Assembly: GCF_000281045.1 (NCBI RefSeq)
Contig: NW_008246081.1
Span: 612,122-676,121, forward strand
DNA: 64,000 nt
Source of the DNA: Saprolegnia diclina VS20
Lineage: Eukaryota > Oomycota > Saprolegniomycetes > Saprolegniales > Saprolegniaceae
Reading direction: 5' to 3'
Under the pieces are notes generated by a model. That model ran no database searches. It saw only the letters and a list, made by a program, of their open reading frames with translations, and had not been told where the DNA came from. The stretch's first letter is position 1. Each line of letters opens with the position of its first letter. The translations under genes were made by a program, and so were the position numbers. Below, in pieces: positions 23,311 through 37,333 of this stretch.

Positions 23311-23326
23311 GCTCATTTTCCCAATC
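23311..23326 (+). promoter_or_regulatory. Oomycete-type initiator (Inr)
   Basis: gctcattttcccaatc matches the oomycete core initiator GCTCATTYYNCAWTTT at most positions and sits only 4 nt before the start codon of the BAG/Hsp20 gene, as expected for the very short 5' leaders of oomycetes. Confidence 0.55.
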
Positions 23327-23329
23327 CCA

Positions 23330-24211
23330 ATGTCCACCCCAAGCACATCTTCCGCGACAAGCCAGCTGGCCGCGATCGCCGGCCACATTGACCGCGCCAC
23401 CGACATGGTGACCTCTCGTCTTGAGCACCAACGCTGCATTGCGGCCGCCACTCTGGCCGCTTCCAAATGGATCATGGCAACACACAAGGGCGGTGACCAC
23501 TTGGAGCGCGTAAAGCAGTGTAAGCAGCGACTCGGTCAGTACCGTGCACGGGTGCTCGCGCAGTCGGAGCGGCTCACGCAGCTGCTCATGGAGCTTGACA
23601 CCATCGAGAGCAACGGCGACGCGGCCATTCGCGCCGAGCGCAAGCGCAGCGTGCACCGAATCCAAGGTCTTTTGAAAGCGGCCGACGAGCTTTTGGTCAA
23701 GAGCGAGCGCCTTCTGGCGCTTGCCAACACTGTGTTGCTCGAGGCGCCGACTGCAGCTCCCTTGGTATCCGAGCCTGTGCAGCACGACAACGAGGACCAC
23801 AACATGAAGCGCCTCCTCGATACGTTGCCCTTGTGGACGCCCAACGCTCATTTTGTCAACGCAGGCGATAGCGTCGTGCTGCGTGTCGACCTCGCCGGTG
23901 TCCACGACGACTCGATTGACGTCTCGGTCACGCCCGAGGGTCTCTTGCAGATCGCTGGGTACAAGTTCCCGACACCGCGTGACATTGCGTTCATGCACAC
24001 GCACCGGTGGGCGTCGCGTCCGCGCTTTGGGAAGTTCGTCGTTACCCACGAGTGGCCGCGTCACGTCTTTGATGTGGCCAACCTCAGCTTCCGCCAGCTG
24101 CCGACAGGTGTGCTCGAAGTCGTGGCCGCTCGCCTTTCAACCCCAGCCTCGTACACCGTCCAGAGTGCAGCCACTCTTCCCATGGCCCGACTTGTCGCGG
24201 GCTTGGCCTAG
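23330..24211 (+). CDS. BAG-like domain fused to Hsp20/p23-like domain
   Basis: Single exon, 293 residues. Residues about 15-125 are helical; LTQLLMELDTIESN...ERKRSVHRIQGLLKAADELL follows the BAG-domain pattern (leucine-rich helix, LD, then RK..V..IQ.LL). Residues about 165-280 form a beta-sandwich with VLRVDLAGVHDDSIDVSVTPEGLLQIAGYKF, the alpha-crystallin pattern (VDLPGV...I.V....L.I.G), followed by a C-terminal extension. BAG domains release nucleotide from Hsp70, and Hsp20 domains bind unfolded clients, so a co-chaperone handing clients to Hsp70 is a reasonable inference. The Hsp20 half is clear; the BAG half is moderately supported. Confidence 0.7.
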   Translation: MSTPSTSSATSQLAAIAGHIDRATDMVTSRLEHQRCIAAATLAASKWIMATHKGGDHLERVKQCKQRLGQYRARVLAQSERLTQLLMELDTIESNGDAAIRAERKRSVHRIQGLLKAADELLVKSERLLALANTVLLEAPTAAPLVSEPVQHDNEDHNMKRLLDTLPLWTPNAHFVNAGDSVVLRVDLAGVHDDSIDVSVTPEGLLQIAGYKFPTPRDIAFMHTHRWASRPRFGKFVVTHEWPRHVFDVANLSFRQLPTGVLEVVAARLSTPASYTVQSAATLPMARLVAGLA

Positions 24212-24365
24212 CTCTAAACCCCGCGATTCCAATGTGCATATTTATCCTATGGCCAACCGCCCAACTACATAATTTGTGTTTCAAACAAAATCTACACTTT
24301 ATCGAAACTACACGACTCAGTAAAGAGGATGCAAACAGTACATTACGTCAACTTTGCAAGTCGAG

Positions 24366-28094
<3,729 letters not shown>

Positions 28095-28603
28095 CTTGCG
28101 GTCGCAAACCAAATTCGGCCGAGATAAGGCCACGCGGGATGCTGATTGGCCGCCTGGTTGATGTCCGGATACGCTGTCTAGTCGACAGAAGAAGATTAGA
28201 AATCGCAGTTTGGCGCCATCTCGCCTTTGTCGTTCGTGCGAGCGCCTGCCCAAGCGCGTCGCAAGGTCCTTACTCACCATGGCTTGCGGTGAATGAAGGC
28301 AGCGCTGCTCGCTTGCAGAGAGGGCTTCGCAAGTCCACTGGACGCGTCCAGCCGTTGGTGTACACAGAACGTACGCAATGGCTTGCTCGTCTGGACAAAG
28401 CAGCAGACTAGGAAGCTCAAGCTTATAGTATTGAGTGTGTTGTTGCATCTCACCGCCTTGTTGGCTGCCCAGAGCACAAGCCGGACTTGCTTCAGCAAGC
28501 AGGTATTCAAACAAAGAGTACCTCTATAAATGCATACCTGTTTGAAATGCATATTGCAGTATCCTCTCAGACTTGTTGACAAGCATTGGCCAACATCAGC
28601 ATC
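28095..28603. other. Divergent intergenic region, PEX1 / methyltransferase
   Basis: About 500 bp, head-to-head. The minus strand is open across much of it in frame with PEX1 but shows no recognisable domain. GCATTGGCCAACATC just before the methyltransferase ATG is a weak initiator match. Confidence 0.3.
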
Positions 28604-29769
28604 ATGAGCGACTCGGAAGACTACGACGACTACTTTAACGCTGCCTTGTTCCTCAACGAAAAGCACGCGTTTTGTCCGACTGGTCTATACTAACAGAATG
28701 ATAGCTACACCAACACGGAGTATGTCTTCAACGACGGCATCGCGCAAAATCTCCTGAGCTCCAAGGCCGCGTCGGTGCGACCGACGATCACTCCGACACT
28801 CGCTACATATTGTATGCACGTAGACCGACCACGATCTCACGGGTCAAGTTGTGTGGCCTGTCTCGATTCTCCTCTCCTGGTACAATGGCCTTGCAGCGCG
28901 ATCTCGTTGTCGAAACAGCGCACTAGGTTTGTGGCGGCCAACAACGAGCTTTTCCGCGGCAAGAACGTACTTGAAGTGGGCGCTGGCGCTGGCCTCGCGG
29001 GCTTTGTAGCGTCTCAATTTGCGTACGTTGATCTCTGTCCAAGTGCATGTCGCTCATGGGATCCTAGCGCGCACACGGCCATTACGGACGGCAACGACGT
29101 TGTCCTCCGGCTCCTCACGCGCAACGTCGAGCACACGCAGGCGGTACTACGTCGCCCGTACATAGGTAATGACCAATACCTGTGCATCTGTGTAGAACTG
29201 CAGCATCCACAAGCTGTTGTGGGGCGAAGAAGACAGCGTTGTCGCCTTCACGCAGGCTTTTGCCCACCCGATTGACATTGTCTTGGGCGCCGACGTGGTG
29301 TGCTGGCCCAACCTCGTGCTGCCGCTGCTCCGTACCATCAAGGTACACCGATCGATACCTCTTGTCTCGGCTCGCATTCCTCATTTTGAACGTAGTACCT
29401 GATGCACCAGACGCCCGACATGTTTGCGACCGTCTTTTACTGCGGGTTTGTCTGCCGCGCCACGAGCACGCGCGTACGTCTCGCTGCAAAATCAAAGGTC
29501 GAAATAGCATGTACTAGGACTTGCTCTTCGCCCAAGCCAAGGAGATGGGGTTTCGCCTCTGGACGGTCGACCACGACACATTTTTGCCCACGCCGCGGCC
29601 CGAGAACGTCCTCTCCGTGTACGCTAGCATTGTGTTCATATCGGCATATTTAGTTGCATCTAGGAAGGAGCTCTTCTTGCTCGGGTTTCGCCTCGACACG
29701 ACGTCGCCCGCGGCGACAGAGCCCGTGGCGTTTCTCGACGACTTGGAAAACCTCCAAACCGCATGCTAG
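28604..29769 (+). CDS. METTL21-type protein lysine methyltransferase
   Basis: Starts MSDSEDYDDYFNAALFLNEKHAF. After removal of several short introns the order is that of class VI seven-beta-strand methyltransferases: VVWPVSILLSWY (lead-in), GKNVLEVGAGAGLAGFVAS (SAM-binding motif I), TAITDGNDVVLRLLTRNVEHTQ (TDxxxxxLxLLxxNV), FAHPIDIVLGADVVCWPNLVLPLL (the post-II D/N-x-x-x segment, here GADVVCW), then VFYCGFVCRA and EMGFRLWTVDHDTFLP. Relatives methylate lysines of translation factors or chaperones; the substrate here cannot be told. The intron after SWYN has an atypical 5' border. Confidence 0.75.
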
Positions 29770-29796
29770 TCGTAGTCTTTATAGAATCGACGACGT

Positions 29797-30733
29797 TTAC
29801 ACCACTTGGTGCGCCAAGAGCGACGTGGTCTCGTCGTCGGTGGCGAGGGCATCGATGTACGACCGGACGCGATAGCTCACAAAGATGACAAGCCCAACGC
29901 TGGCGGCGGCGGCCACGAGCACGAGCGTCGTTTGCGCCGCGTGCGACTCGGGCGAGTGCACTTGGGGATCGGCAATGAGAATCGCCGACATCTTGGTCGT
30001 CGAGTGGCCGAGGAGGACGCTGAGGTAGGATTCGGCGCCGCCAATGAGAAGCGTCGAGAGCGCAAAGGTCCAAAACGACACGTTGAGAATGCTCAGCCCG
30101 TAGTTTTTGAGTGCAATCGGAAGGTACGCGAGCTGGATGAGCACGGCGAATTGGATTTCGTGGTGCTCGATAAGGAGTGCCTACAACAGCATCGAACAAC
30201 TCGGTGGAATTTGCAGCACAATCACTAAGTACCCAAGCGCGAAACATGGGTCGACCGCCATCGAGGTGGGCGCGGACGCGGTCTTGGATGAGGTAGCGCC
30301 CGATACCAAAGGCCGTGATCGAGCCAAGGAACTTGCCAGCGATCGCGACCACGGCGCCCCAGCCGACGCCAAACGTGTAGCCAGCAAACAAATCAAAGAT
30401 CGTCGACGGGCAGCTAGAGGCACATTAGCGCTCCAACAGCGATGACCGCTGCTGTACCAAATGACGATGCAAAGTGCATAGACGAGCGTAAAGGCAAACC
30501 GACCGAGGGCTTCGTGCGTCTACACAGAGAGCGGCGATAGGCGAACACTGCGTCAAGGAGCGCTGTACCTGGAGCCAACTGGCCGTGTCATGCCACGACG
30601 CCCGCGGCAGGGTGCAGTAGATGATGATGGCGACGACGAGGCCGAGGAAGCCTAGGGTGATGACGACGACCGTGCGCGTCTTGCGCGCCGGCGCGGGCTC
30701 TGCGTGGAGGGTTGGCTCGCAGCCTGCTTGCAT
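29797..30733 (-). CDS. VTT/TVP38 (DedA-like) membrane protein
   Basis: MQAGCEPTLH starts a basic cytosolic N-terminus, then a helix TVVVITLGFLGLVVAIIIY. After introns, the SNARE-associated/VTT core reads LFAGYTFGVGWGAVVAIAGKFLGSITAFGIGRY, matching the family's F.aG..fG...G........g...a...gR pattern. Further helices follow (IALKNYGLSILNV, FWTFALSTLLIGGAESYL, TTLVLVAAAASVGLVIFVSY). Relatives (TMEM41B, VMP1, TVP38) are phospholipid scramblases or Golgi/ER proteins. Tail-to-tail with the methyltransferase, 27 bp apart. Confidence 0.8.
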
Positions 30734-30791
30734 GCTCGTGGCTGTGGGTCGTAGAGGTGTGTCACGACGCTGACCAGCTTTAACCCACAGG

Positions 30792-30859
30792 CCAATCAGA
30801 CGCGAGAAAAAGTGGCCAATCAAACGCCGGTGCGTTTCATGACGTCACGTCAGCCCAAT
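30792..30859 (+). promoter_or_regulatory. CCAAT cluster with palindromic TGACGTCA
   Basis: CCAAT at 30792-30796, 30816-30820 and 30855-30859, plus the full palindrome tgacgtca at 30840-30847, which is the consensus CRE/bZIP site. The cluster lies 60-130 bp before the VTT gene start and 260-330 bp before the LRR gene. Function is inferred from motif identity and position. Confidence 0.5.
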
Positions 30860-31119
30860 CGGCAATCGGCGGTCGCGGCAAGGGCGCTGCCACGTCACGA
30901 CTCTACAAGTCATGCCCGAAACCTGCGCTCGCGTTGCACGGGTAGCGAAAGTGTGCATGTACAATTTGTAGTAGATGATGTACGGTGTTTAGGGTTATAG
31001 CGTCAGCCACGTAACTAGTTGTTTGTCCAGCGAAGACCGCCATACGAAACAACGTAACGACGAGTTGTGCGTTTTGGTGCCAACATTCACTTTACGACAC
31101 TCGACACGGAAAGGCGCCG

Positions 31120-32967
31120 ATGGACAAGTCACACCTCGGTGACCTCTGGCTCATTGCTGCCGCGCGCCACCCGATCCTGTGGCTCGCGGTGCTCAAGCAC
31201 ATCCTGTCGATCGTCTTCCTCGTCGCCTGCACGGCCATCATGCTCAAAGCCACGCCCAGCGAAGAGATCCTCGCCGGTATATACATGGCCAAGTCGGCGA
31301 GCCCGCTCGTCTTTGGCACATTTGCACTTCTTAATGCACTCGCGCTCGCCGCGATGCTCCAGCCTCGCAAGTCGGCCAAAGTCGCGGGGCCAACGATCGC
31401 CCACCTGCGCCGGTCGCGTACCCGCCGCTTCTTTTCCCACGACGTGACGCTCATGGCCTTTCAAACGATCGAGACAACGATCCAAGTGCTCCAGGCGTAC
31501 CGTCTCAGCCTCTACTGCGTCGACATTTCCATTGCGACAGCGTATGCGCTCGTCATAAGCGTCGCCTGCCTCGGGATCCCGTGGCTCTTTTTCTCGACCC
31601 ACAGCTTTGTGAAAACGACGTTGGTCCTCTTCTTCAACAGCTTTGTGAGCTTTGTCTTGACAATCGGGTTCGCACTGACTCGGTTCCTGCCGCCGCTGCT
31701 CACTGCGCACTTCCACGACAAACGCACCGAGTACTCGCTTCTCTGGATGACGCGGTATTTGTCACTGACGCGCTTTATGTTTCCCATCTCGGCCATGGAG
31801 CTCGTCGCCAAGTCGATTCTATTGGCGTCAAGCCTCGTCAACTTGCGCCGACTTGTCGCTCACGTCCGTCGTACAACGGCATTGCGCAGGGGCTCCGTCA
31901 TGTCGTTATCTGGTCTCTCGATGCGCAAAACCTCGTTCGTCGCCCTCGTTCAAGTCAAGCGGACGCTCCGCTTTCGCCGGCAACGCGCGCAGCAAGTGTT
32001 TTTTGTCGCGCAGCAGCTCGTGGGCGCAGCGATTTTGAGCAATGTCCTGTACATTCACGCTGTGCGGCCTCGCTGCCCGCACGGCTGCGCCCTCGAGACA
32101 GCGCCATGGTTTCAAGCCCAGTGCACCTGCCGGTACCTCGTGATCAACTGCAAGGACGGCCATAACCACGAAGCCTCGTCCCTCCTCTCGACACGCACGT
32201 GGGGCGCCGACCTCTTTATGCTGCACTTTGTCCAGTGCCCACTGCCAAACGGTATTGACGTGGGTACGTTGGCGCCGTTTCCGTCACTTTTTGGCCTTGT
32301 GCTTGAGAGCTCCCACCTCACAAATTGGTTGTTTAACGGGTCGTTCTGGCCAGCATCGCTCTTGCTGCTCGAGTCGCGCTACTCGAATCTGTCGCTCGTT
32401 CCAGAGGTATTTTATACTCTGCCGCCGCGACTGCAAGTGTTGACGCTGCGCGGGAATCACGTGCGCCACCTCCCCGAGACTCTAGTATCCCATTGGCAGT
32501 CAGTGTCGATGTTGCTCTTGTCCGAGACGTACCTCTCGAGTGTGCCAGAGTCCTTTTTGCAGCTAGACCGCTTGGAGCGACTCGACTTGGGCTCGAATCG
32601 ATTTACGACTATCCCAACAGCATGGGCGACCGCACTGCCGGCGTTAACCCGCCTCGAGATGGCCAACAACAACATTACCGAGTTCCCGACCAACCTGCTG
32701 CAGTCCAAGCCCGAGATGCTTGTCGATCTGAGCAACACGCACATCGACAGCGTACCACCGAGTTTGCAAGCCGACGTAGCGTCGCGCCGAGTGCTTCTCG
32801 ATGGTACACCGTACTGCGCGTCGACAAGCGCTGCAGGTTGCGCCAGCGTCTGCGCTACCACATGCTCCACTTTGCAGTGGGGCGACAATGTGTGTCATGT
32901 TGGCTGCAACGAACCAAGCGCGTGCGGTGGCGACGGTGGCGACTGTAGTGCTCTTGTATCGACCTAG
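31120..32967 (+). CDS. Membrane protein with extracellular LRRs and a Notch-type LNR tail
   Basis: Intronless, 615 residues. The first 300 residues hold five or six hydrophobic helices (VLKHILSIVFLVACTAIML, LVFGTFALLNALALAAML, ALVISVACLGIPWLFF, FFNSFVSFVLTIGFAL) and a last one, FVAQQLVGAAILSNVLY. Then CPHGC...CTCRYLVINC opens a cysteine-capped ectodomain with LRRs (LQVLTLRGNHVRHLPETL, LERLDLGSNRFTTIPTAW, LTRLEMANNNITEFPTNL). The tail, CSTLQWGDNVCHVGCNEPSACGGDGGDC, has the C-C-CN-C-DGGDC order of a Lin12/Notch repeat. A surface receptor or sensor is inferred. A decayed relative lies at 20.3-21.0 kb. Confidence 0.75.
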   Translation: MDKSHLGDLWLIAAARHPILWLAVLKHILSIVFLVACTAIMLKATPSEEILAGIYMAKSASPLVFGTFALLNALALAAMLQPRKSAKVAGPTIAHLRRSRTRRFFSHDVTLMAFQTIETTIQVLQAYRLSLYCVDISIATAYALVISVACLGIPWLFFSTHSFVKTTLVLFFNSFVSFVLTIGFALTRFLPPLLTAHFHDKRTEYSLLWMTRYLSLTRFMFPISAMELVAKSILLASSLVNLRRLVAHVRRTTALRRGSVMSLSGLSMRKTSFVALVQVKRTLRFRRQRAQQVFFVAQQLVGAAILSNVLYIHAVRPRCPHGCALETAPWFQAQCTCRYLVINCKDGHNHEASSLLSTRTWGADLFMLHFVQCPLPNGIDVGTLAPFPSLFGLVLESSHLTNWLFNGSFWPASLLLLESRYSNLSLVPEVFYTLPPRLQVLTLRGNHVRHLPETLVSHWQSVSMLLLSETYLSSVPESFLQLDRLERLDLGSNRFTTIPTAWATALPALTRLEMANNNITEFPTNLLQSKPEMLVDLSNTHIDSVPPSLQADVASRRVLLDGTPYCASTSAAGCASVCATTCSTLQWGDNVCHVGCNEPSACGGDGGDCSALVST

Positions 32968-33380
32968 TCGTTTCTATACAGTCGGTATTCCTCCTTGATG
33001 ACTTGAGGTACTTCCAACACCCTTCCGTGACTCGATACAAACACTGCAGTGACATCGCGCAAGATACCAAATGAGGAATCTAAACGACGTGTCTCATAGT
33101 TAGTATGTACTGCAGTCGGTAGCAGTGAGCCAGCCATGGCAGGGAGAGCAGCTGCCGTGAGCCCGCTATACTTCTAGTGCAGGTCATGGCTTTTCCGGCG
33201 CACCATTTTGCGATGCCTGTCGCTCGCAACCTTATGCTCACGATGATCATGCCCGCGCGAGTCAATCTCAAAACCATTGAGTTGAGTCGACGACATACAA
33301 CACAGTCCTCACGGCCACCGATGAAGAGCACTCTATTGAAATGTATGGACCGAGAGGCGATAGATAAAGAAAGGGCGTCG
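32968..33380. other. Convergent intergenic region
   Basis: About 410 bp between convergent 3' ends. No coding pattern or repeat is recognised. Confidence 0.4.
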
Positions 33381-34871
33381 TTATAGCGCGTACACCCTTT
33401 GCTGATTGGTCGTCGTCGGTGCCTGGGCGCGGGCCTCTTGGCGCTGTCGCAGGCGCTCGGCCATGATGGCTTTCGCCAGAATCTTCTTAGCCTCGGCGTC
33501 GTCGACAGCGTTCTCGCCGTACGAGATTTGGTTCAAGTGCGGGCACCCGAGGCGGCCGATCGACGTGCCGAGGAGCTGGATGCCGTGGCCCGTGAGGTAG
33601 TTCATTTCGAGGCCGAGGAAGCGCAGTTCGCGCATCTTTCGGCTCTCAATCGCCCGCAGCAGATGCACAATGCTCGAGTCGGTGAGCGTGTTGCCGCCGA
33701 GGCACAGCTCCATGAGCCGGCCGGCGCACCCTGTCTCGATCGCGGCGCAGAGCTGGTGCACGCCGCGCTCGCCGATAAAGTTGCGCCGGAGATCCAGGTG
33801 CGTGAGGTTTGGACACACGCGGGAGGTGAGCAGCTCGGCGAGCTTGAAGACGCCATAGTCGCCAAAGCTGTTGCCGGGCAAGCAGAGCTCCTTGAGACGC
33901 GGGAGGACGCCGGTGGTGAGGCAGTTGAGGAGCACGTCGGCCTCGCCGTTGGCTTGTTCGTTTGTAAAGAGACACACAAGCGAGAGGCGGGACAGCGACG
34001 CAAACTGCCGCGTCGAGAGGAGCGTTGCGAGCAGCGACACGATCTGCTCGTGGTCGTCGTGCGTCACAACAAAGCGCTGCGGGCAGTTTTTAGCAAACAT
34101 GGACCGGCGGCCAAAGGTTACGCCGGCCGCGAGCGAGTAAATCTCGAGTTCTTCGAGAGCTGTGCACTTTTCAAGTACGTGCCGGCCGTATAGAAGCGCG
34201 AGGCGACTCGCGTTGCAGCTCAAGTGGAGGCTGTAGACGTACTTGGGCGCTTGGACCGCGGCGCTTCGGCACACACCGCGGCAGCGCAGCGTGTCCTTCC
34301 CGCCCACAAAGCGCCAAATGATCTTGTTGATGTCTTCATGGCCGTCAAAGAGGAGGCAGCTCGAAGCCATCTGGTGATGGGTCGACGGCGGTACAAACGT
34401 CGCCGTGAACGGCCGCATCGGTTTCGACTCCTCGAGTTCGGCCTCGCGGCTCTCGGAGCGGCCACGCTTGCGGATACCGCGGTTGACAATCGCAGTCGTG
34501 AGCGCCTGGACGCGCCGCGGTAAGCTCTGCAAGTTGGCGTACTCGAGGAACGTGGCCGACTGGATGTACAGGTACGTCTCGAGCTTGCGCGCGAGGATCC
34601 AGACTGCGTTCTCGCCCTGCGGCGTACCCGGCGCGACGATGCCAGCGCCATTCGTTGCGGCGAGGAGCGATGCAATCTTGTCCATGACGGGCACGCGGCC
34701 AGGCAGGTCCGTCGGTTGCTGCCACGTGAGCGGCCGCGGCAAGGTCGCGCGGAAGAGCGCATTGTTGGGCTGGACCCTCCGCGCCGCCGGCTGGATCTGG
34801 GGCATCGTGGCGCGGCCTATCCTGCCATCGGCCGGCGCTCCATGGAGGTAGTAGTTTGGCTGGTCGTTCAT
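33381..34871 (-). CDS. KIX / F-box-like / leucine-rich repeat protein
   Basis: The start MNDQPNYYLHG gives 496 residues in one exon. Residues about 55-130 look like a KIX domain: RVPVMDKIASLL, then ILARKLETYLYIQSATFLEYANL and LPRRVQALTTAIVNR, the A..lE...y..A.s..EY...l..R pattern. Next, HEDINKIIWRFVGGKDTLRCRGVCRSA resembles an F-box. The C-terminal half holds RNI-type LRRs (LPRLKELCLPGNSFGDYGVFKLAELL, LTHLDLRRNFIGERGVHQLCAAI, LMELCLGGNTLTDSSIVHLLRAI). KIX domains bind transactivators and F-boxes bind SKP1, so a transcription-linked ubiquitin adaptor is possible. The LRR part is certain, KIX likely, F-box tentative. Confidence 0.75.
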   Translation of the reverse strand: MNDQPNYYLHGAPADGRIGRATMPQIQPAARRVQPNNALFRATLPRPLTWQQPTDLPGRVPVMDKIASLLAATNGAGIVAPGTPQGENAVWILARKLETYLYIQSATFLEYANLQSLPRRVQALTTAIVNRGIRKRGRSESREAELEESKPMRPFTATFVPPSTHHQMASSCLLFDGHEDINKIIWRFVGGKDTLRCRGVCRSAAVQAPKYVYSLHLSCNASRLALLYGRHVLEKCTALEELEIYSLAAGVTFGRRSMFAKNCPQRFVVTHDDHEQIVSLLATLLSTRQFASLSRLSLVCLFTNEQANGEADVLLNCLTTGVLPRLKELCLPGNSFGDYGVFKLAELLTSRVCPNLTHLDLRRNFIGERGVHQLCAAIETGCAGRLMELCLGGNTLTDSSIVHLLRAIESRKMRELRFLGLEMNYLTGHGIQLLGTSIGRLGCPHLNQISYGENAVDDAEAKKILAKAIMAERLRQRQEARAQAPTTTNQQRVYAL

Positions 34872-35720
34872 GCTGCCCGACTGGTGGACAACCCAAATGC
34901 GACTCGCCGCTCCTGCTCGCGAGCAAAGAAACACGGCCGCGCGTGTCTTTGTACAGCATACAAACCTGCAAATGGTTTGCAACCTCTCACACCTGATATA
35001 TCGAGGACGCCGAATTCGGAAACAGAAACCGCGTGGCATGAGGTGATCGCGCCACAGGTATAGCACATCCCCTGCCACTTGCAGTGCACATTCTTGGGTG
35101 ACGGCGAACCATAGAGTCGCGACGTTGTCCCTTCGTTTCATTCTCCGCAAAGTACATTCGAGCGCCGCTTCATTGCATTTCAAATATAAAGTATCGCAAG
35201 TTTACTTTTCTATACGCAAGAGGCCAGCGGAGGCTTCACGTGGTCAGCACCAGCAGGCGAGGAAGCAACGTCCTTCTCAGCTCGCAGAATGTAGAAGATG
35301 TCCTTTCAGTCCGTGGACTGGACGCCTCAACGACCGAGGATACCAGGTAAGGTTGCTGCGCACCAAGCGCCTTCTTCGCTAGTAACGTGCCATCTCGCAA
35401 CCTCCATTTTACGGAGAAGGGCGAAGAAGGCGCGAGCCAGGATTACTACCTCGCTGCATGGACCATGCGAGCGCCTCGACGCGACTGGCCTCGACTGCGA
35501 TGGCGACGCCTTGTGATCACTGTTTGCATAATGATGACATGAGTCACAGAGGCAGATGCTGCGAGGTACGGCAGCTGGCACGTCGTGCGACGCTGGCTAT
35601 ACCGCACAGCTCACAGCGCATGCCTCGCGCAATGCGCGACATCGCCTTGAAGAATCGTAAAGTAGCCAAGGACAAGTTGTCTTGTCCGTGAAGAGACACT
35701 AATGCGATCGCAGCGTCTTG
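34872..35720. other. Intergenic, no feature recognised
   Basis: About 850 bp between the KIX-LRR start and the ORC2 stop. Short open frames occur on both strands but none has a domain, a good start context or conserved pattern. The frame upstream of the KIX-LRR start stays open for about 100 codons without domain content. Confidence 0.4.
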
Positions 35721-37029
35721 CTATGGGATGTCGTCGAGCGCGGCGTCGTCCAAAATGACTTGCTGGATCACGTGATCGCCAAACGGGATACGAACGACCG
35801 AGTCGCCGCGCAGCACTTGGATCAACCCGTGCTCTTCGAGCACCTTGCGCGTGTTGCGCATGGCCGCAGGCGTCGCGAGCAGTTGCTTGCAGCAGTGCGT
35901 CTCCCACTGCTTGTACGAGAGCTTCTGGCCCTTGAGCTGCTCGGTGCCGAGGTACCGTAGCATCGCAAGGTCGGACGGCGTGAGGCTCTCGAGGATGTAC
36001 TGAATGCCGCTCACGGCGTGCTTGTCGTCCCGACCCATCGCGCCGCTCCAGCCGGTCACGAGGACCTCGCTCGTGTACGGCGCCATCGTGTTGACCGTGT
36101 GCTCGAGCCACCCAAACCGCTTGGCCTCAGACTCGTCCCAGAGCGACGCAGCGTTCACGTGGTCGACGCTTGCGACCAAGTGGATCTGCGAACACTGTGC
36201 GAGGAGGCTCCAAGCCTTTTGCGTGTCGCTCGAGCGCAGCGCCGACCCGTCGATCGAGTGCACCACGATGCAGATTTGCTTGGACCGGTGCAAGGCGAGG
36301 AGCCGTGCGAGCTCGACACACTAGGAATGAGAGCGGTAGTATGCATTCCTCGGCCAGTTCGTTGCAAAACCTGTTCTTCGAGAGATCGACCGCCAGAGAT
36401 CTTCTTCTTGAAGAGCTACCACATGTGCAGTGAGGCAACGAGTAAGTGATGCGTCGCACCTTGTCAAAGAGGAAGGCGACGACGAAGCGCATCGAGACCG
36501 ACGGCAGGTACCCATGCACATGCATGACGTGCTCGTCTGCGCCAACGAGGCAGCCAAAGGCCTACGCGGATACTACAGCTGGGCTCGACAGTGCATACGT
36601 TGGCGGCCTACCTGAAGAAGCTGGACCTTGGAGCCAAAGCCCGTGAAGAGGAGGTTGAAGCCGGCCGCGAGCTGGTTACGCCACGTTGGAAAATGCTGCG
36701 CTTCGTACTCGGCGAGGATCGCGGCCGACACGTCCTCGTCGTGGGTCTTGTCCCACTTGACGAGCTCGCGGTGCACTTCGGCGGCGCCGAGCAGCTGGAG
36801 GCCCGAGATCTTCTTGTCCTCTTTCGACCGCTTGCCTAGGATGGCGACGTGACGCCAACGCATGCTGCGCCATGACGGCCGTACGGAACTTGCGCGACGA
36901 GAAGTAGTCCTTCGCCTGCTGGTTGCCCATGATGATGCACTTGTCGTCGTCGTCCAGCGCGCCGTCGTCATCGCTGAGGCCCCGCGGCGCCTCCTTGGTC
37001 GCAACACGCTTCGTGGATCGGGGTGGCAT
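35721..37029 (-). CDS. ORC2: ORC2, origin recognition complex subunit 2
   Basis: Starts MPPRSTKRVATKE (an in-frame ATG at 37053 would add 8 residues). Acidic and basic N-terminus with DYFSSRKFRT, then the ORC2 core: HFPTWRNQLAAGFNLLFTGFGSKVQLLQ, ICIVVHSIDGSAL, QIHLVASVDHVNAASLWDE, RFGWLEHTVNTMAPY, and a winged-helix end RNTRKVLEEHGLIQVLRGDSVVRIPF. Stop TAG at 35721-35723. ORC2 is part of the replication-origin loader and has an AAA-like fold without ATPase motifs. Introns near 36300-36440 and 36560-36615 restore FVVAFLFDKV between core blocks. Confidence 0.92.
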
Positions 37030-37333
37030 CCTGGTCTGCGATTGGTCCAGCATTTTTCCTGAATGGTGTACAGTTGATTTTTGAATAGTGTTAGAATTGC
37101 CGCCTCGAGCCGACGTGCTTGCGTCGCGAATGAACAGTACTGTGGACAAGACGCGCACATACGATCACCTGTGCATTGTGTGCAAGGCACAGGTATACGA
37201 TCGCGTGCTACTGGTATCGCCCTCGTTACATGCACCGTCTTGACAACAGTATATCATGCACATTAAATAGTGTGTTGGGAAAGCAACGACGACGCATGTC
37301 AGTTGTCAACAAGTGGATCACCGTAACGAAGAG

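Noticed and set aside
28095-28514. A 140-codon N-terminal extension of PEX1
   Set aside because: Open frame only; composition is non-coding and the PEX1 family starts at the region of MMMQAAF.
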